Below are positions 24,127-30,806 of a stretch of 30,806 nucleotides of DNA, piece by piece; position 1 is the stretch's first letter; every line of letters begins with the position of its first letter. A program made the translations under genes and the position numbers. The notes beneath the pieces were generated by a model that saw only the letters and a list, made by a program, of their open reading frames with translations, ran no database searches and had not been told where the DNA came from. The DNA is taken from positions 1 to 30,806 of the IMG/VR virus record IMGVR_UViG_3300021379_002472. The stretch is one strand, 5' to 3'. The stretch comes from a virus.

Positions 24127-24590
24127 TTTTCCCTCACTATTTTTTTGATGTCATTAATAAAATCGGATATAATTTTGTTGTCGCTTGTCTCAGACTGAGC
24201 TTCAATACTATCTTTTTTGTTAAATACTCCTATTTGTCTGAATGTTGTTACCATAGCATCAATACCAGAGCTAACTAGCATCATGAGCACAGTCTTGAGA
24301 TATCCGTGCATAATGACTTCTAATGGGGTTGGAATCCACGGTACATCAATATACTTAAAAATTTCATCATAAAATTTACCGATTAATTCCATGGCTAATT
24401 CTTTTTTTTCTGGACTGCTTAGATCGTTACCCAGATTTTCTATAATCTGTATTACCGTAGCAGTAAGCAGCTGTAATATTTTCCATACTTCTGCGAGGGC
24501 AAATGTCCTGACACTAGATGCTGCTTTTTTTGTTTCTATAATAAGATTTTCTATTTCATTTTTGATTAATTCTTGTGTTGTTGTACTCAT
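24123..24590 (-). CDS. Hydrophobic helical protein, 155 aa, unknown
   Basis: The protein is built of amphipathic and hydrophobic helices: ALAEVWKILQLLTATVIQII (31-50) and GYLKTVLMMLVSSGIDAMV (96-114). Between them lies a Pro-rich turn, VPWIPTPLEVI. The C-terminal 35 residues are polar. It could insert in or lie on a membrane; holin-like behaviour is conceivable, but no holin family pattern is recognised. GAGGTG five bases before the ATG is a strong ribosome site. It is coupled to the next gene by ATGA. Confidence 0.7.
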   Translation of the reverse strand: MSTTTQELIKNEIENLIIETKKAASSVRTFALAEVWKILQLLTATVIQIIENLGNDLSSPEKKELAMELIGKFYDEIFKYIDVPWIPTPLEVIMHGYLKTVLMMLVSSGIDAMVTTFRQIGVFNKKDSIEAQSETSDNKIISDFINDIKKIVREK

Positions 24591-24598
24591 ATTTCACC

Positions 24599-25084
24599 TC
24601 AAATAATAATATATTGCTTTATACTGTTAAATATAGATTCACCCACACCATTGACATTTACGATTTCCTCTATTTTTTTAAATCGACCCTCATTGTGACG
24701 ATACTCAATAATAGCTTGTGCTGTAATCGGTCCAATATGTGGTAATTGTATAAGTTCACCTAGTGTTGCTGTATTTATATTAATTTTACCATAACTTTTG
24801 TCCACACCAACATAATCTTCTAACTCTTTACGAATATTATCTTGTTCTTTTTGTCTGGTTCTTTCGTATTCTATTTTTTCTTCTTTTCTCTTACGAATAT
24901 ATCTAGATAAGACCATAGCCTGGCCACCCAATAAAACTATACTCTCAGTCACATGTGTAAAAACATCGGTTAAATTATCTCTAGTATCTGGCTCATCTAT
25001 AAAACCGAGTAAAAACAGACCGCTAAAGACAAAGCTAACTAAAGTAAACCAAAACTCAGTTGTTTTATATGGAGGTTTTCTCAT
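24599..25084 (-). CDS. Membrane-anchored protein with ComEA-type helix-hairpin-helix DNA-binding domain, 161 aa
   Basis: The N-terminus has a membrane helix (FWFTLVSFVFSGLFLLGF, 12-29) and a shorter second hydrophobic stretch (50-62) followed by the positive stop RYIRKRKEEK. A charged coiled-coil-like linker covers 66-95. Residues 99-160 are a double helix-hairpin-helix: ININTATLGELIQLPHIG, then GRFKKIEEIVNVNGVGESIF. This is the ComEA-type repeat that binds duplex DNA non-specifically. Charge distribution suggests both termini are cytoplasmic. ComEA proteins serve DNA uptake; in a phage, a membrane-held DNA binder might act in genome entry or in tethering DNA to the envelope. That role is inferred. 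Confidence 0.85.
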   Translation of the reverse strand: MRKPPYKTTEFWFTLVSFVFSGLFLLGFIDEPDTRDNLTDVFTHVTESIVLLGGQAMVLSRYIRKRKEEKIEYERTRQKEQDNIRKELEDYVGVDKSYGKININTATLGELIQLPHIGPITAQAIIEYRHNEGRFKKIEEIVNVNGVGESIFNSIKQYIII

Positions 25085-25097
25085 GCTTTATCCATTA

Positions 25098-25298
25098 TTA
25101 TGATGAGGTATCTCCAGAATAATATCTAGGGTTGTCGAATCTGTCGCCATATTTAGCTAATAATTCAGCATCAGAGGGCCCTAGTTTTTCGTATTGTCTA
25201 GAAATACCTGAAGCGACAGGACCAGTGGGTAAGACTATGGTAGTTATAGTACCATTTTTTACATTACCACCATCTGAAACAGCAACATCAGCAGCCAT
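25098..25298 (-). CDS. Small protein, 66 aa, unknown
   Basis: A Gly/Thr/Val-rich N-terminal half (SDGGNVKNGTITTIVLPTG) that looks like beta-strands precedes a polar Asp/Tyr/Gly tail. There is no membrane segment or cysteine. AAGGAG five bases before the ATG is near ideal, and copy B of the shared intergenic motif lies 31 bases upstream, which together support expression. Function unknown; a small virion component is possible. Confidence 0.65.
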   Translation of the reverse strand: MAADVAVSDGGNVKNGTITTIVLPTGPVASGISRQYEKLGPSDAELLAKYGDRFDNPRYYSGDTSS

Positions 25299-25329
25299 AA
25301 TATCTCCTTATGTGTAAAAGTACTAACCT

Positions 25330-25344
25330 TATCTAAGATACACC
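25330..25344 (-). promoter_or_regulatory. Intergenic motif GGTGTAT-N2-TAGA, copy B
   Basis: The 56-base gap before the 66-residue gene reads GGTGTATCTTAGATA on the minus strand, ending 31 bases before the ATG at 25298. Copy C has nearly the same distance (33 bases) to its gene. A weak hairpin (CCTTAT / ATAAGG) overlaps it. Best guess is a phage promoter or leader element. Confidence 0.4.
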
Positions 25345-25354
25345 ATAAGGCAAT

Positions 25355-25699
25355 TTACAGACTTTTCTCGATTCTCGTTTCTATATTTTCTAGTGTTTTG
25401 CCCAGTGTTGCTATCTGTATTTTTAATTCGTTCATTACTTCTGTGTTTTTTTCAAGAGTTTTTGACAACATATTTTGCATTTCTTTATTCGAGTTTAGTC
25501 TTTCCATTATTAATTGTCTATCTTGAACATATGCTGATTGAGAGGCATTTTTCTCAATCATTTTTTCAACTTCGTTTCTTGTAACTAAATTTTTGATAAA
25601 AGTTGTCCAAAAACCTATAAGGGCAATAATTATACTAACCATAGATGTGGTTAGGTTTTCAAAAAAACTACCTAAGGTATTTGGATCATGATCATTCAT
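25355..25699 (-). CDS. Membrane protein with cytoplasmic coiled coil, 114 aa
   Basis: One membrane helix (about 19-35, SMVSIIIALIGFWTTFI) is followed by KNLVTRNEVEK and a heptad-patterned, charged coiled coil to the end (residues 42-112). The layout resembles small phage lysis accessory proteins of the hemolysin-XhlA or spanin type but also generic scaffold proteins, so no name is given. The start shares a base with the previous stop (TAATG). Confidence 0.72.
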   Translation of the reverse strand: MNDHDPNTLGSFFENLTTSMVSIIIALIGFWTTFIKNLVTRNEVEKMIEKNASQSAYVQDRQLIMERLNSNKEMQNMLSKTLEKNTEVMNELKIQIATLGKTLENIETRIEKSL

Positions 25700-25914
25700 T
25701 AATTATCACACTCGTAACACATACCTAGAATTTTAGACCAGAAACGACATTTCGGAGGTTTTTCTACTGGCCAACATTTACAACAGTTTTCTAGATTAAT
25801 ATATTGCTTATTCTCTTCGTAAAGAGATCTGTCAAAAGCTTTAGCAATTTCTTCTTCTGTTAATAACAGATCTAGGCATCTATCATCTACTGTGATTGTG
25901 GCATGTTTATACAT
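25699..25914 (-). CDS. Cysteine-rich small protein, 71 aa
   Basis: The N-terminal half is a short acidic helix (LLLTEEEIAKAFDRSL). The C-terminal half carries six cysteines at 44, 45, 47, 56, 66 and 69 in the pattern CCKCWPVEKPPKC, then CYEC, consistent with zinc or disulfide binding. AAAGGA six bases before the ATG is a good ribosome site, and copy C of the shared motif lies 33 bases upstream. No family is recognised. Confidence 0.72.
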   Translation of the reverse strand: MYKHATITVDDRCLDLLLTEEEIAKAFDRSLYEENKQYINLENCCKCWPVEKPPKCRFWSKILGMCYECDN

Positions 25915-25947
25915 ATTATTTCCTTTATATTAAGAATATTGTCCTAC

Positions 25948-25963
25948 TATCTATTAATACACC
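25948..25963 (-). promoter_or_regulatory. Intergenic motif GGTGTAT-N3-TAGA, copy C
   Basis: The 53-base gap before the Cys-rich gene reads GGTGTATTAATAGATA on the minus strand, ending 33 bases before the ATG at 25914, in nearly the same place as copy B relative to its gene. This positional match is the best support for a regulatory role. Confidence 0.4.
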
Positions 25964-25967
25964 TTAT

Positions 25968-26816
25968 TTATGTTTGTTTTTCGTAAATATTGAATGTTAC
26001 AAAGCGATCTTCATATAAGCTATAATCAATTGTAGGCGCTTCGAAAGGATAGGGATTAGTGATCAAATCTGGTTGTTCTGTACTATTATTACGTATATCA
26101 AATTTCACACCATGATATTTTTTATGATTAGATTGTAGACCAAATACTGAGGGTTTATTAAGAAATCCAAATACTATATTGGAAGCCATAGCTATATGTT
26201 CAAAAGATGGTGTGATGGTTATTTTATTATAACTACCATAAAAATACAACAAAGCATATCCGCCAGAACTGGTAATAGTAAGATTAGAAGCAGACACGTT
26301 GGAATAAAGCGGATTATTCAATAAAGTAAAATTTTCTGAAAATGTAAGCGTTTGAGCTGTAGGCTCAGGAAAAGTACCCCCGAATTCCATACCAGGATCT
26401 CCTATGGGTCCAATTGCTAATATAATATTTCTAACAACATTACTAAATAACCATGTTTTTGGCTCTTCCCAAACTGCCAATTGATTTAAAGTATCTCCTC
26501 TAGGCACATTTAATTGAGAAAATGCCTTACTTTCATTATTGTCTAGAAAATAATAACGAAAATAATCAACTAAATTTTTATTGTCTAATACCCAATTATA
26601 TGTTTCTGTATTGAATCTGCTTTTGCTAATAATAATATTTTTAGCATTAGAAGCGTCTAGTAATTTAGTATAGTTTGTTTCTGCAGAGGTGCCTGATGAA
26701 TAATAACTATCTGAAAAATAACCATAAATAAAATCGTTCCATGTAGCTATATCATTCGGTGTTTTTATTGATGGCGTATTGTATGCAAAATCTGGGTTGA
26801 CGTTAAAATTTACCAT
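25968..26816 (-). CDS. Beta-rich probable virion protein, 282 aa
   Basis: No family recognised. The N-terminal 100 residues are aromatic- and Asn-rich (WNDFIYGYFSDSYYSS). The C-terminal half is rich in beta-strand-like stretches (ASNLTITSSGGYALLYFYG, NKITITPSF). There is no signal, membrane segment or cysteine. The frame extends to a TTG at 26843, but I use the ATG at 26816, where protein-like composition begins; no strong ribosome site decides between them. It lies between the Gly/Cys-rich and Cys-rich genes, within the probable structural block. Confidence 0.7.
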   Translation of the reverse strand: MVNFNVNPDFAYNTPSIKTPNDIATWNDFIYGYFSDSYYSSGTSAETNYTKLLDASNAKNIIISKSRFNTETYNWVLDNKNLVDYFRYYFLDNNESKAFSQLNVPRGDTLNQLAVWEEPKTWLFSNVVRNIILAIGPIGDPGMEFGGTFPEPTAQTLTFSENFTLLNNPLYSNVSASNLTITSSGGYALLYFYGSYNKITITPSFEHIAMASNIVFGFLNKPSVFGLQSNHKKYHGVKFDIRNNSTEQPDLITNPYPFEAPTIDYSLYEDRFVTFNIYEKQT

Positions 26817-26843
26817 TATTTTTATTACTTTCTTATTGATCAA

Positions 26844-27215
26844 TTAGTCTGATGGAAACGGGTATCCGCCATATAGTCCTGCATTTTCATCGATACACTC
26901 AATTTTTGTACCATTATAGTAGTATACATCCATATTTCCTAGTGAGTTTTTCGTTACTGTAATTACTGCTCCGTTTGGTACGTCTATATTAGTTTTACAT
27001 CTTCTTGGTTCGCACATACCTGGACATGTATTAGTACTCAATTGGAAACTACCGCAACCGCACGGCCACGCACCACCTTCGCCACCTGTACCACCTCCCG
27101 TTGTGCCACCACCTGCGCCATCTCTACCACCACAGCCTGAGATTGTACTGATAATACCCCTACAGCCGACATTGGGTCCGCAGTAACCCATTATTAAGCC
27201 TAGAATATTACACAT
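26844..27215 (-). CDS. Gly/Cys-rich small protein, 123 aa
   Basis: Eleven cysteines flank a Gly/Thr linker (GAGGGTTGGGTGGEGG, about 34-49). The second half holds CPGMCEPRRCK and a beta-like C-terminus with VITVTKNSLGNMDVYYYNG. It resembles short tip or tethering proteins of virions; no family assigned. AGGGG about nine bases before the ATG at 27215 supports the start; a Met nine residues in is an alternative. It shares its cysteine richness with the large protein two genes upstream. Confidence 0.68.
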   Translation of the reverse strand: MCNILGLIMGYCGPNVGCRGIISTISGCGGRDGAGGGTTGGGTGGEGGAWPCGCGSFQLSTNTCPGMCEPRRCKTNIDVPNGAVITVTKNSLGNMDVYYYNGTKIECIDENAGLYGGYPFPSD

Positions 27216-27218
27216 AAG

Positions 27219-28097
27219 CTATTGCCCCTCGCTACAAAAATCTTCTATTGTTTTACCTGTTGGCAAAGTTGTACCTCTAGTAGATACACTATTGCATATA
27301 TTTAGTTGATTAATATTAGGATTAATTAATTTGCTATATTTAATATTACTATTTGTGATTGTGATATGATGTAGTAACGCTGAAGAAAAATCTAAGTGAT
27401 TCAGATCACATTCTCTCATGATTAAATTTTGAAAACTTGCATCTTGTATATTTGACTCTAAGAAATTGGTTTTATCAATTATGTAGGTATTGTTTTCTTG
27501 ACAAAATAAGGATTGAGATAGATCGGTCTGTGTAAAATCAACATTATATATATTGCAATTACATATAGATGCCTGAGGCATGATGGACTGTTTAAAGGTG
27601 CTGTTGTTTATGGTGGAATAGTTAAAAAATATTAAATGGTTAGTAGATCTTTCAAACGAACAATTGTCTAGTGTTGTATCTAAAACGTATAGCCTATTAA
27701 TATCACTATAGTTATAATAAGAATTTAAAATATGATTTTTATTAAATGTTGTACCAATTATTTTACATGCGTTAAAATTACAATGGTTAATATTTGTATT
27801 ATCTATTCTTAAAGTGTCATAAAGACAGTTATTGCTAATTAAATTAGTAAGATTACTATTGTTGATAGTAAGATTATTAATAAAGCTATTTGATATATCT
27901 CCATATTCTATCTTACCGTTATAAAATATACAATTATCCCATGATGTGTGAGTTAAATCACAATTTTGAAAAGAACAATTAATAAATTGCACGTTGGTAA
28001 ATTTGCTATATGAAAGCTTTTTACCATCAAAGATCGTATCTCTAACTATTAAATTAGTAAAATTTTGTTTCTGTAATATACTATTAGGATCTATCAT
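27219..28097 (-). CDS. Pentapeptide-repeat-like beta-helix protein, 292 aa
   Basis: From about residue 10 to 270 the chain follows the five-residue rhythm of pentapeptide repeats (A/N/S/T at -2, Leu/Phe/Ile at the centre): NFTNLIVRDTIFDGKKLS, NVQFINCSFQNCDLTHTS, ECDLNHLDFSSALLHHI. Such proteins fold as right-handed quadrilateral beta-helices. Asn replaces Ala in many turns, consistent with the AT-rich genome. Roles vary: DNA mimicry in gyrase protectors, or structural fibres. Here the start overlaps the giant adhesin gene as ATGA, so a virion role is more likely, though unproved. Confidence 0.8.
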   Translation of the reverse strand: MIDPNSILQKQNFTNLIVRDTIFDGKKLSYSKFTNVQFINCSFQNCDLTHTSWDNCIFYNGKIEYGDISNSFINNLTINNSNLTNLISNNCLYDTLRIDNTNINHCNFNACKIIGTTFNKNHILNSYYNYSDINRLYVLDTTLDNCSFERSTNHLIFFNYSTINNSTFKQSIMPQASICNCNIYNVDFTQTDLSQSLFCQENNTYIIDKTNFLESNIQDASFQNLIMRECDLNHLDFSSALLHHITITNSNIKYSKLINPNINQLNICNSVSTRGTTLPTGKTIEDFCSEGQ

Positions 28098-30806
28098 AAT
28101 ATTTCCGGTAAAGGAGGTAGTGTCGTATCAAAAAACGGAGGGGGACAATAGAATTCAACCTGGTTATTATCTCGTCTTATTCGTGTAATGTTGTTAGAAA
28201 TGCTATTGATTAAATAAAACCAACTATCTGTAGCTATAACAACATCAGATAAACCGAGACCAGAATTATCAATGATATCTATAATTTCATTTGTGTTTGG
28301 ATCTATGATAGTAATATTATTAGCTTTGCTCGATATAATTATTATTGTGTCATTTGCTAATGCAATAGAATGCGCCCCAGAACTAACAAATAAAGTTTTA
28401 ATCAAATTATCTGTAATGATATCGTATACATATAATGTATTTGTATTGTCTAAAGCATAAATTTTGTCACGGTCTATTACAAAATCTATTATATTGCTAG
28501 GTAGTGTAATTTCATCGACTATATTGCCGCTTGTCGTATCTATGATAAAAACAGTATTATTATTTGTGTTTAATGAGTATATTTTGTTATTTTCTATATA
28601 TACAATATCTGATTTTTCATCATAAATTTTTGAAATACTATACGTATCTGGCTGCAAGCCATCAATGTTGATTTTATAAATACCATTATCAGTAGCTACA
28701 TAAAGATTTTCATTATCTAAAATTGTCTCATTAATATTATCTTTTATTTCTATAATACTATTAATTGTGCGACCCGCATTACTTGTATCTATGATAGATA
28801 TAGTATTATCTTCATGTGTTATCGCTAGGAGAGAGGTATCGTTTATATTGAGTATTGAATTTATTTTAGAGGAATTATTTAAGATTAATAATCCTTGAAT
28901 TTTTAGTGTTTCAGAATCTACTATAGATATTGTATTATCCTTATTAGTTACATAAATATAGTTTTTATCATTAACACTAACTAAAACCCCGCCTGTTGGT
29001 TGTGATAAGTATGTATTGACGTTAAAACTTAGATTCGTTATGTCGAAAGATTGTGAAATGATTGATGATGCAAGTGAGTCTAGAGTGTTTTGCGGGTTAT
29101 TCTGATTAACGATATTTTCTAAGCCTGCAACATCTCTGATAGTAAAAAATGCGCCGTCGGCACCGTTTACCGGATTAAAATAGTCTTTATCTGTGATTGT
29201 ATAGTTAAATACAAGTATTGCTCCTGTTTCTGTATCTATTATGTCTGATAATATCAGTTCTATATTTTGGTGATACAGATTGTTACCAAATTCTATAAGT
29301 AGTTTTACATTTTTATATTTATTAGGATTCAAATTATTGATGGGTTGATCCAATATTATTTGTAAAGAAAATATATCATGGGTGCTATATTGTCTATTAG
29401 AAATAGTAATGTTTGTGTTGGTAGAGAATACTTCTCCTGAATTGATTTTATATTTTTGCTGTTCAGTTAAATATAGTCTGACATAATTATTAGCATTATA
29501 TCTTTCCTCTCCGTCTACAACTCCGTCGTTATTGTTGTCGAAAGCAATTTTAGCATTCTGAAAAAAGCTTATCACTCTGAATGGGGATTTGCTGATGTCT
29601 TTATCTGTGACAGTGTGGCTAAATATAATCTTGGTAAATGCTTTATTAGACGACGAACGCTTGTTTACTGTGGTTGAGGTAGCACCTATGATATTTTCTT
29701 CGGAATCTGTAATGACGATATTTACATCATGTGTATCGTCTGATAATCCTGTTAGTGATACGCTAAACGTTCCGTCTTGGTCTACAGTTGTTGTGTATGT
29801 TTGCGTGTCTGTACTAGCGGTTACTGTGGAACCGGGCGATGCGGATGTTTTACCGGTAATAGTTGGCGAATCACTATCAATGTTAATAATTTTGTTAATA
29901 ACATCACCTGTATTTGGATTAAATCCGCTTTCATCAAAAGGAGATAGCTGATTTTCTTTATTGTTAAAATCAGGATAAATATTAATTAGAGTATTATCTT
30001 CAGTGTAAATTTGCATATAAGTGTCTGCAGAAATAACAAATGGTAGATTTGACTCATAAGAAAATTCTATTTTTTCGCCGGTAGTATAATAATCGACATT
30101 GTTAGGTGTTGAAATCTGGGATGTTCTCGTTTTGCCTACCGGATCATCAGGATTTATAGGTGAACAAATACTATATAAACACCCTTTACTATCAACAAGA
30201 TTTAATTGCTCGTAGCCATCTAAGCAAACGATTGGCTGTATACGTGGGCATTTACATGGTACACATACAAACGTATCACAACCATTTATGTTTTGCTTGT
30301 CTATAGAACATGTATTTTGTGGACAGTTTAATATATCAAAATCACATTTACAAGGTACGCATGTATAAGATGTTGGGCAGCCTGTCTTTGTGTCTATATT
30401 TACTTTTATATCACAAGTATTTATTGCGCATATAGGCATAGGTACCTTTGGGCAATCATTATTACATGGAACACAGTCAAAACCTATTACGCACTGTTGA
30501 TTATTATATATGGGATTTACTTCTTTTATGCAGGTATCTGGGCAGACCGGAGGTAGGACTTCTGGGCAGGAGTTGCAATTTAAGCACCTATAACCAATTA
30601 TACAGTCTTCTGAGTATTCCGGTATTACATCACAGTCTGCCGAACATTTAATGGGATCAGGCACTGGCGGACAGTCACAATCGCACTCATATCCTATTAC
30701 GCATCCATCCTCATTGGTAATATTTACAGTTTCGCACTCTCCGCAGTCTATAGGTTGTGGAGCTGACGGACAATCACAATCGGCGCACTTCCAGCCTATT
30801 GTGCAT
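28094..30806 (-). CDS. Large multidomain adhesin/tail-fibre-like protein, C-terminal 903 aa (5' end beyond right edge)
   Basis: The frame is open through base 30806; the GTG at 30664 that looks like a start is an internal Val, so the gene is partial at its N-terminus. Visible order: Cys-rich repeats (through 30161), a linker, a bacterial Ig-like segment near 29660-29872 (PTITGKTSASPGSTVTAST), an EF-hand-like calcium loop DNNNDGVVDGEE, a beta region, and a propeller from about 29023 to 28145 with repeats such as YIYVTNKDNTISIVDSETL, LLAITHEDNTISIIDT and IIIISSKANNITIIDPNT (YVTN-like). A Pro-rich tail ends the chain. No enzyme motif is seen. Binding of a host surface polymer by the propeller and Cys-rich arms is inferred. 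Confidence 0.82.
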   Translation of the reverse strand, partial: CTIGWKCADCDCPSAPQPIDCGECETVNITNEDGCVIGYECDCDCPPVPDPIKCSADCDVIPEYSEDCIIGYRCLNCNSCPEVLPPVCPDTCIKEVNPIYNNQQCVIGFDCVPCNNDCPKVPMPICAINTCDIKVNIDTKTGCPTSYTCVPCKCDFDILNCPQNTCSIDKQNINGCDTFVCVPCKCPRIQPIVCLDGYEQLNLVDSKGCLYSICSPINPDDPVGKTRTSQISTPNNVDYYTTGEKIEFSYESNLPFVISADTYMQIYTEDNTLINIYPDFNNKENQLSPFDESGFNPNTGDVINKIINIDSDSPTITGKTSASPGSTVTASTDTQTYTTTVDQDGTFSVSLTGLSDDTHDVNIVITDSEENIIGATSTTVNKRSSSNKAFTKIIFSHTVTDKDISKSPFRVISFFQNAKIAFDNNNDGVVDGEERYNANNYVRLYLTEQQKYKINSGEVFSTNTNITISNRQYSTHDIFSLQIILDQPINNLNPNKYKNVKLLIEFGNNLYHQNIELILSDIIDTETGAILVFNYTITDKDYFNPVNGADGAFFTIRDVAGLENIVNQNNPQNTLDSLASSIISQSFDITNLSFNVNTYLSQPTGGVLVSVNDKNYIYVTNKDNTISIVDSETLKIQGLLILNNSSKINSILNINDTSLLAITHEDNTISIIDTSNAGRTINSIIEIKDNINETILDNENLYVATDNGIYKINIDGLQPDTYSISKIYDEKSDIVYIENNKIYSLNTNNNTVFIIDTTSGNIVDEITLPSNIIDFVIDRDKIYALDNTNTLYVYDIITDNLIKTLFVSSGAHSIALANDTIIIISSKANNITIIDPNTNEIIDIIDNSGLGLSDVVIATDSWFYLINSISNNITRIRRDNNQVEFYCPPPFFDTTLPPLPEIL
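30161..30806 (-). repeat. Cysteine-rich antistasin-like repeats of the large adhesin
   Basis: About seven units of roughly 30-37 residues (the first partial) follow the pattern CxIGxxCxxC...CPxxxPPxC..C. Examples are CVIGYECDCDCP, CIIGYRCLNC, CVIGFDCVPC, CPTSYTCVPC and CDTFVCVPCKC. The spacing GC-x(4)-C-x-PC-x-C is that of antistasin-type or related small disulfide modules. The array continues past the window's right edge. Confidence 0.85.

Noticed and set aside
24123-24590. Holin assignment for the hydrophobic 155-residue protein
   Set aside because: It has hydrophobic helices, but length, topology and motifs match no holin family I recognise, and no endolysin is adjacent.
25321-25350. Hairpin CCTTAT / ATAAGG as an intrinsic terminator
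   Set aside because: The stem is only six AT-rich pairs with a 12-base loop and no T-run follows.
29589-29951. 120-codon plus-strand open frame
   Set aside because: Antisense to the Ig-like part of the large adhesin, with no ribosome site and no recognisable motif.

Overview
The window is 30.8 kb of AT-rich DNA in which every supported gene lies on the minus strand, so transcription runs from the right edge to the left. Gaps are almost absent: most neighbours overlap by 1-29 bases (ATGA and TAATG junctions) or sit within about 15 bases of each other. The content is that of a large-genome tailed bacteriophage: a RecA-family recombinase, PhoH, HNH nuclease, class II ribonucleotide reductase, a dCMP-deaminase-like protein, inteins, a carbohydrate-modification island and repetitive virion or adhesin proteins. 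The host cannot be fixed from this window. The monomeric adenosylcobalamin-type reductase, the Pro/Thr linkers, the FGE-like lectin fold and the beta domain seen in aquatic-phage structural proteins suggest an aquatic bacterium, possibly a cyanobacterium. That is inference.

Layout in transcription order. (1) 30806-25699: a probable virion or host-recognition block. It holds a giant protein, open at the right edge, with Cys-rich antistasin-like repeats, an Ig-like segment, an EF-hand-like loop and a beta-propeller. A pentapeptide-repeat-like protein, a Gly/Cys-rich protein, a beta-rich protein and small Cys-rich and coiled-coil membrane proteins follow. (2) 25298-19904: a cassette of small membrane or exported proteins (one carrying a ComEA-type helix-hairpin-helix DNA-binding domain) around two proteases, a papain-like enzyme interrupted by an intein and a trypsin-like enzyme with a signal peptide. 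A 54-residue gene between the proteases and the DnaJ-zinc-finger-like protein is easily missed. (3) 19900-16510: an apparently circularly permuted FGE/C-type-lectin-like domain joined by a 114-residue Pro/Thr linker to a phage beta domain, then a seven-bladed propeller protein and two small membrane proteins. (4) 16495-7685: a glycan island with GDP-L-fucose synthase, an RmlB-like dehydratase, an RmlC-like epimerase, four glycosyltransferase domains in three proteins, a methyltransferase and two different sulfotransferases. (5) 7658-1: nucleotide and DNA metabolism, with the deaminase-like protein, NrdJ with an intein, PhoH, HNH nuclease, five small unknowns, a zinc-ribbon protein and the start of a RecA-like ATPase cut by the left edge.

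The most notable observations are: a phage-encoded set of enzymes suited to making a methylated and sulfated deoxysugar glycan; two inteins each inserted directly before the catalytic cysteine of its host enzyme; the permuted FGE-like fold; a membrane/protease cassette; and a shared GGTGTAT(N1-3)TAGA motif in all three intergenic gaps longer than 50 bases. No tRNA, rRNA, CRISPR array, insertion sequence or reverse transcriptase was seen. No stretch longer than 300 bases lacks a gene; the longest gap is 7067-7223.
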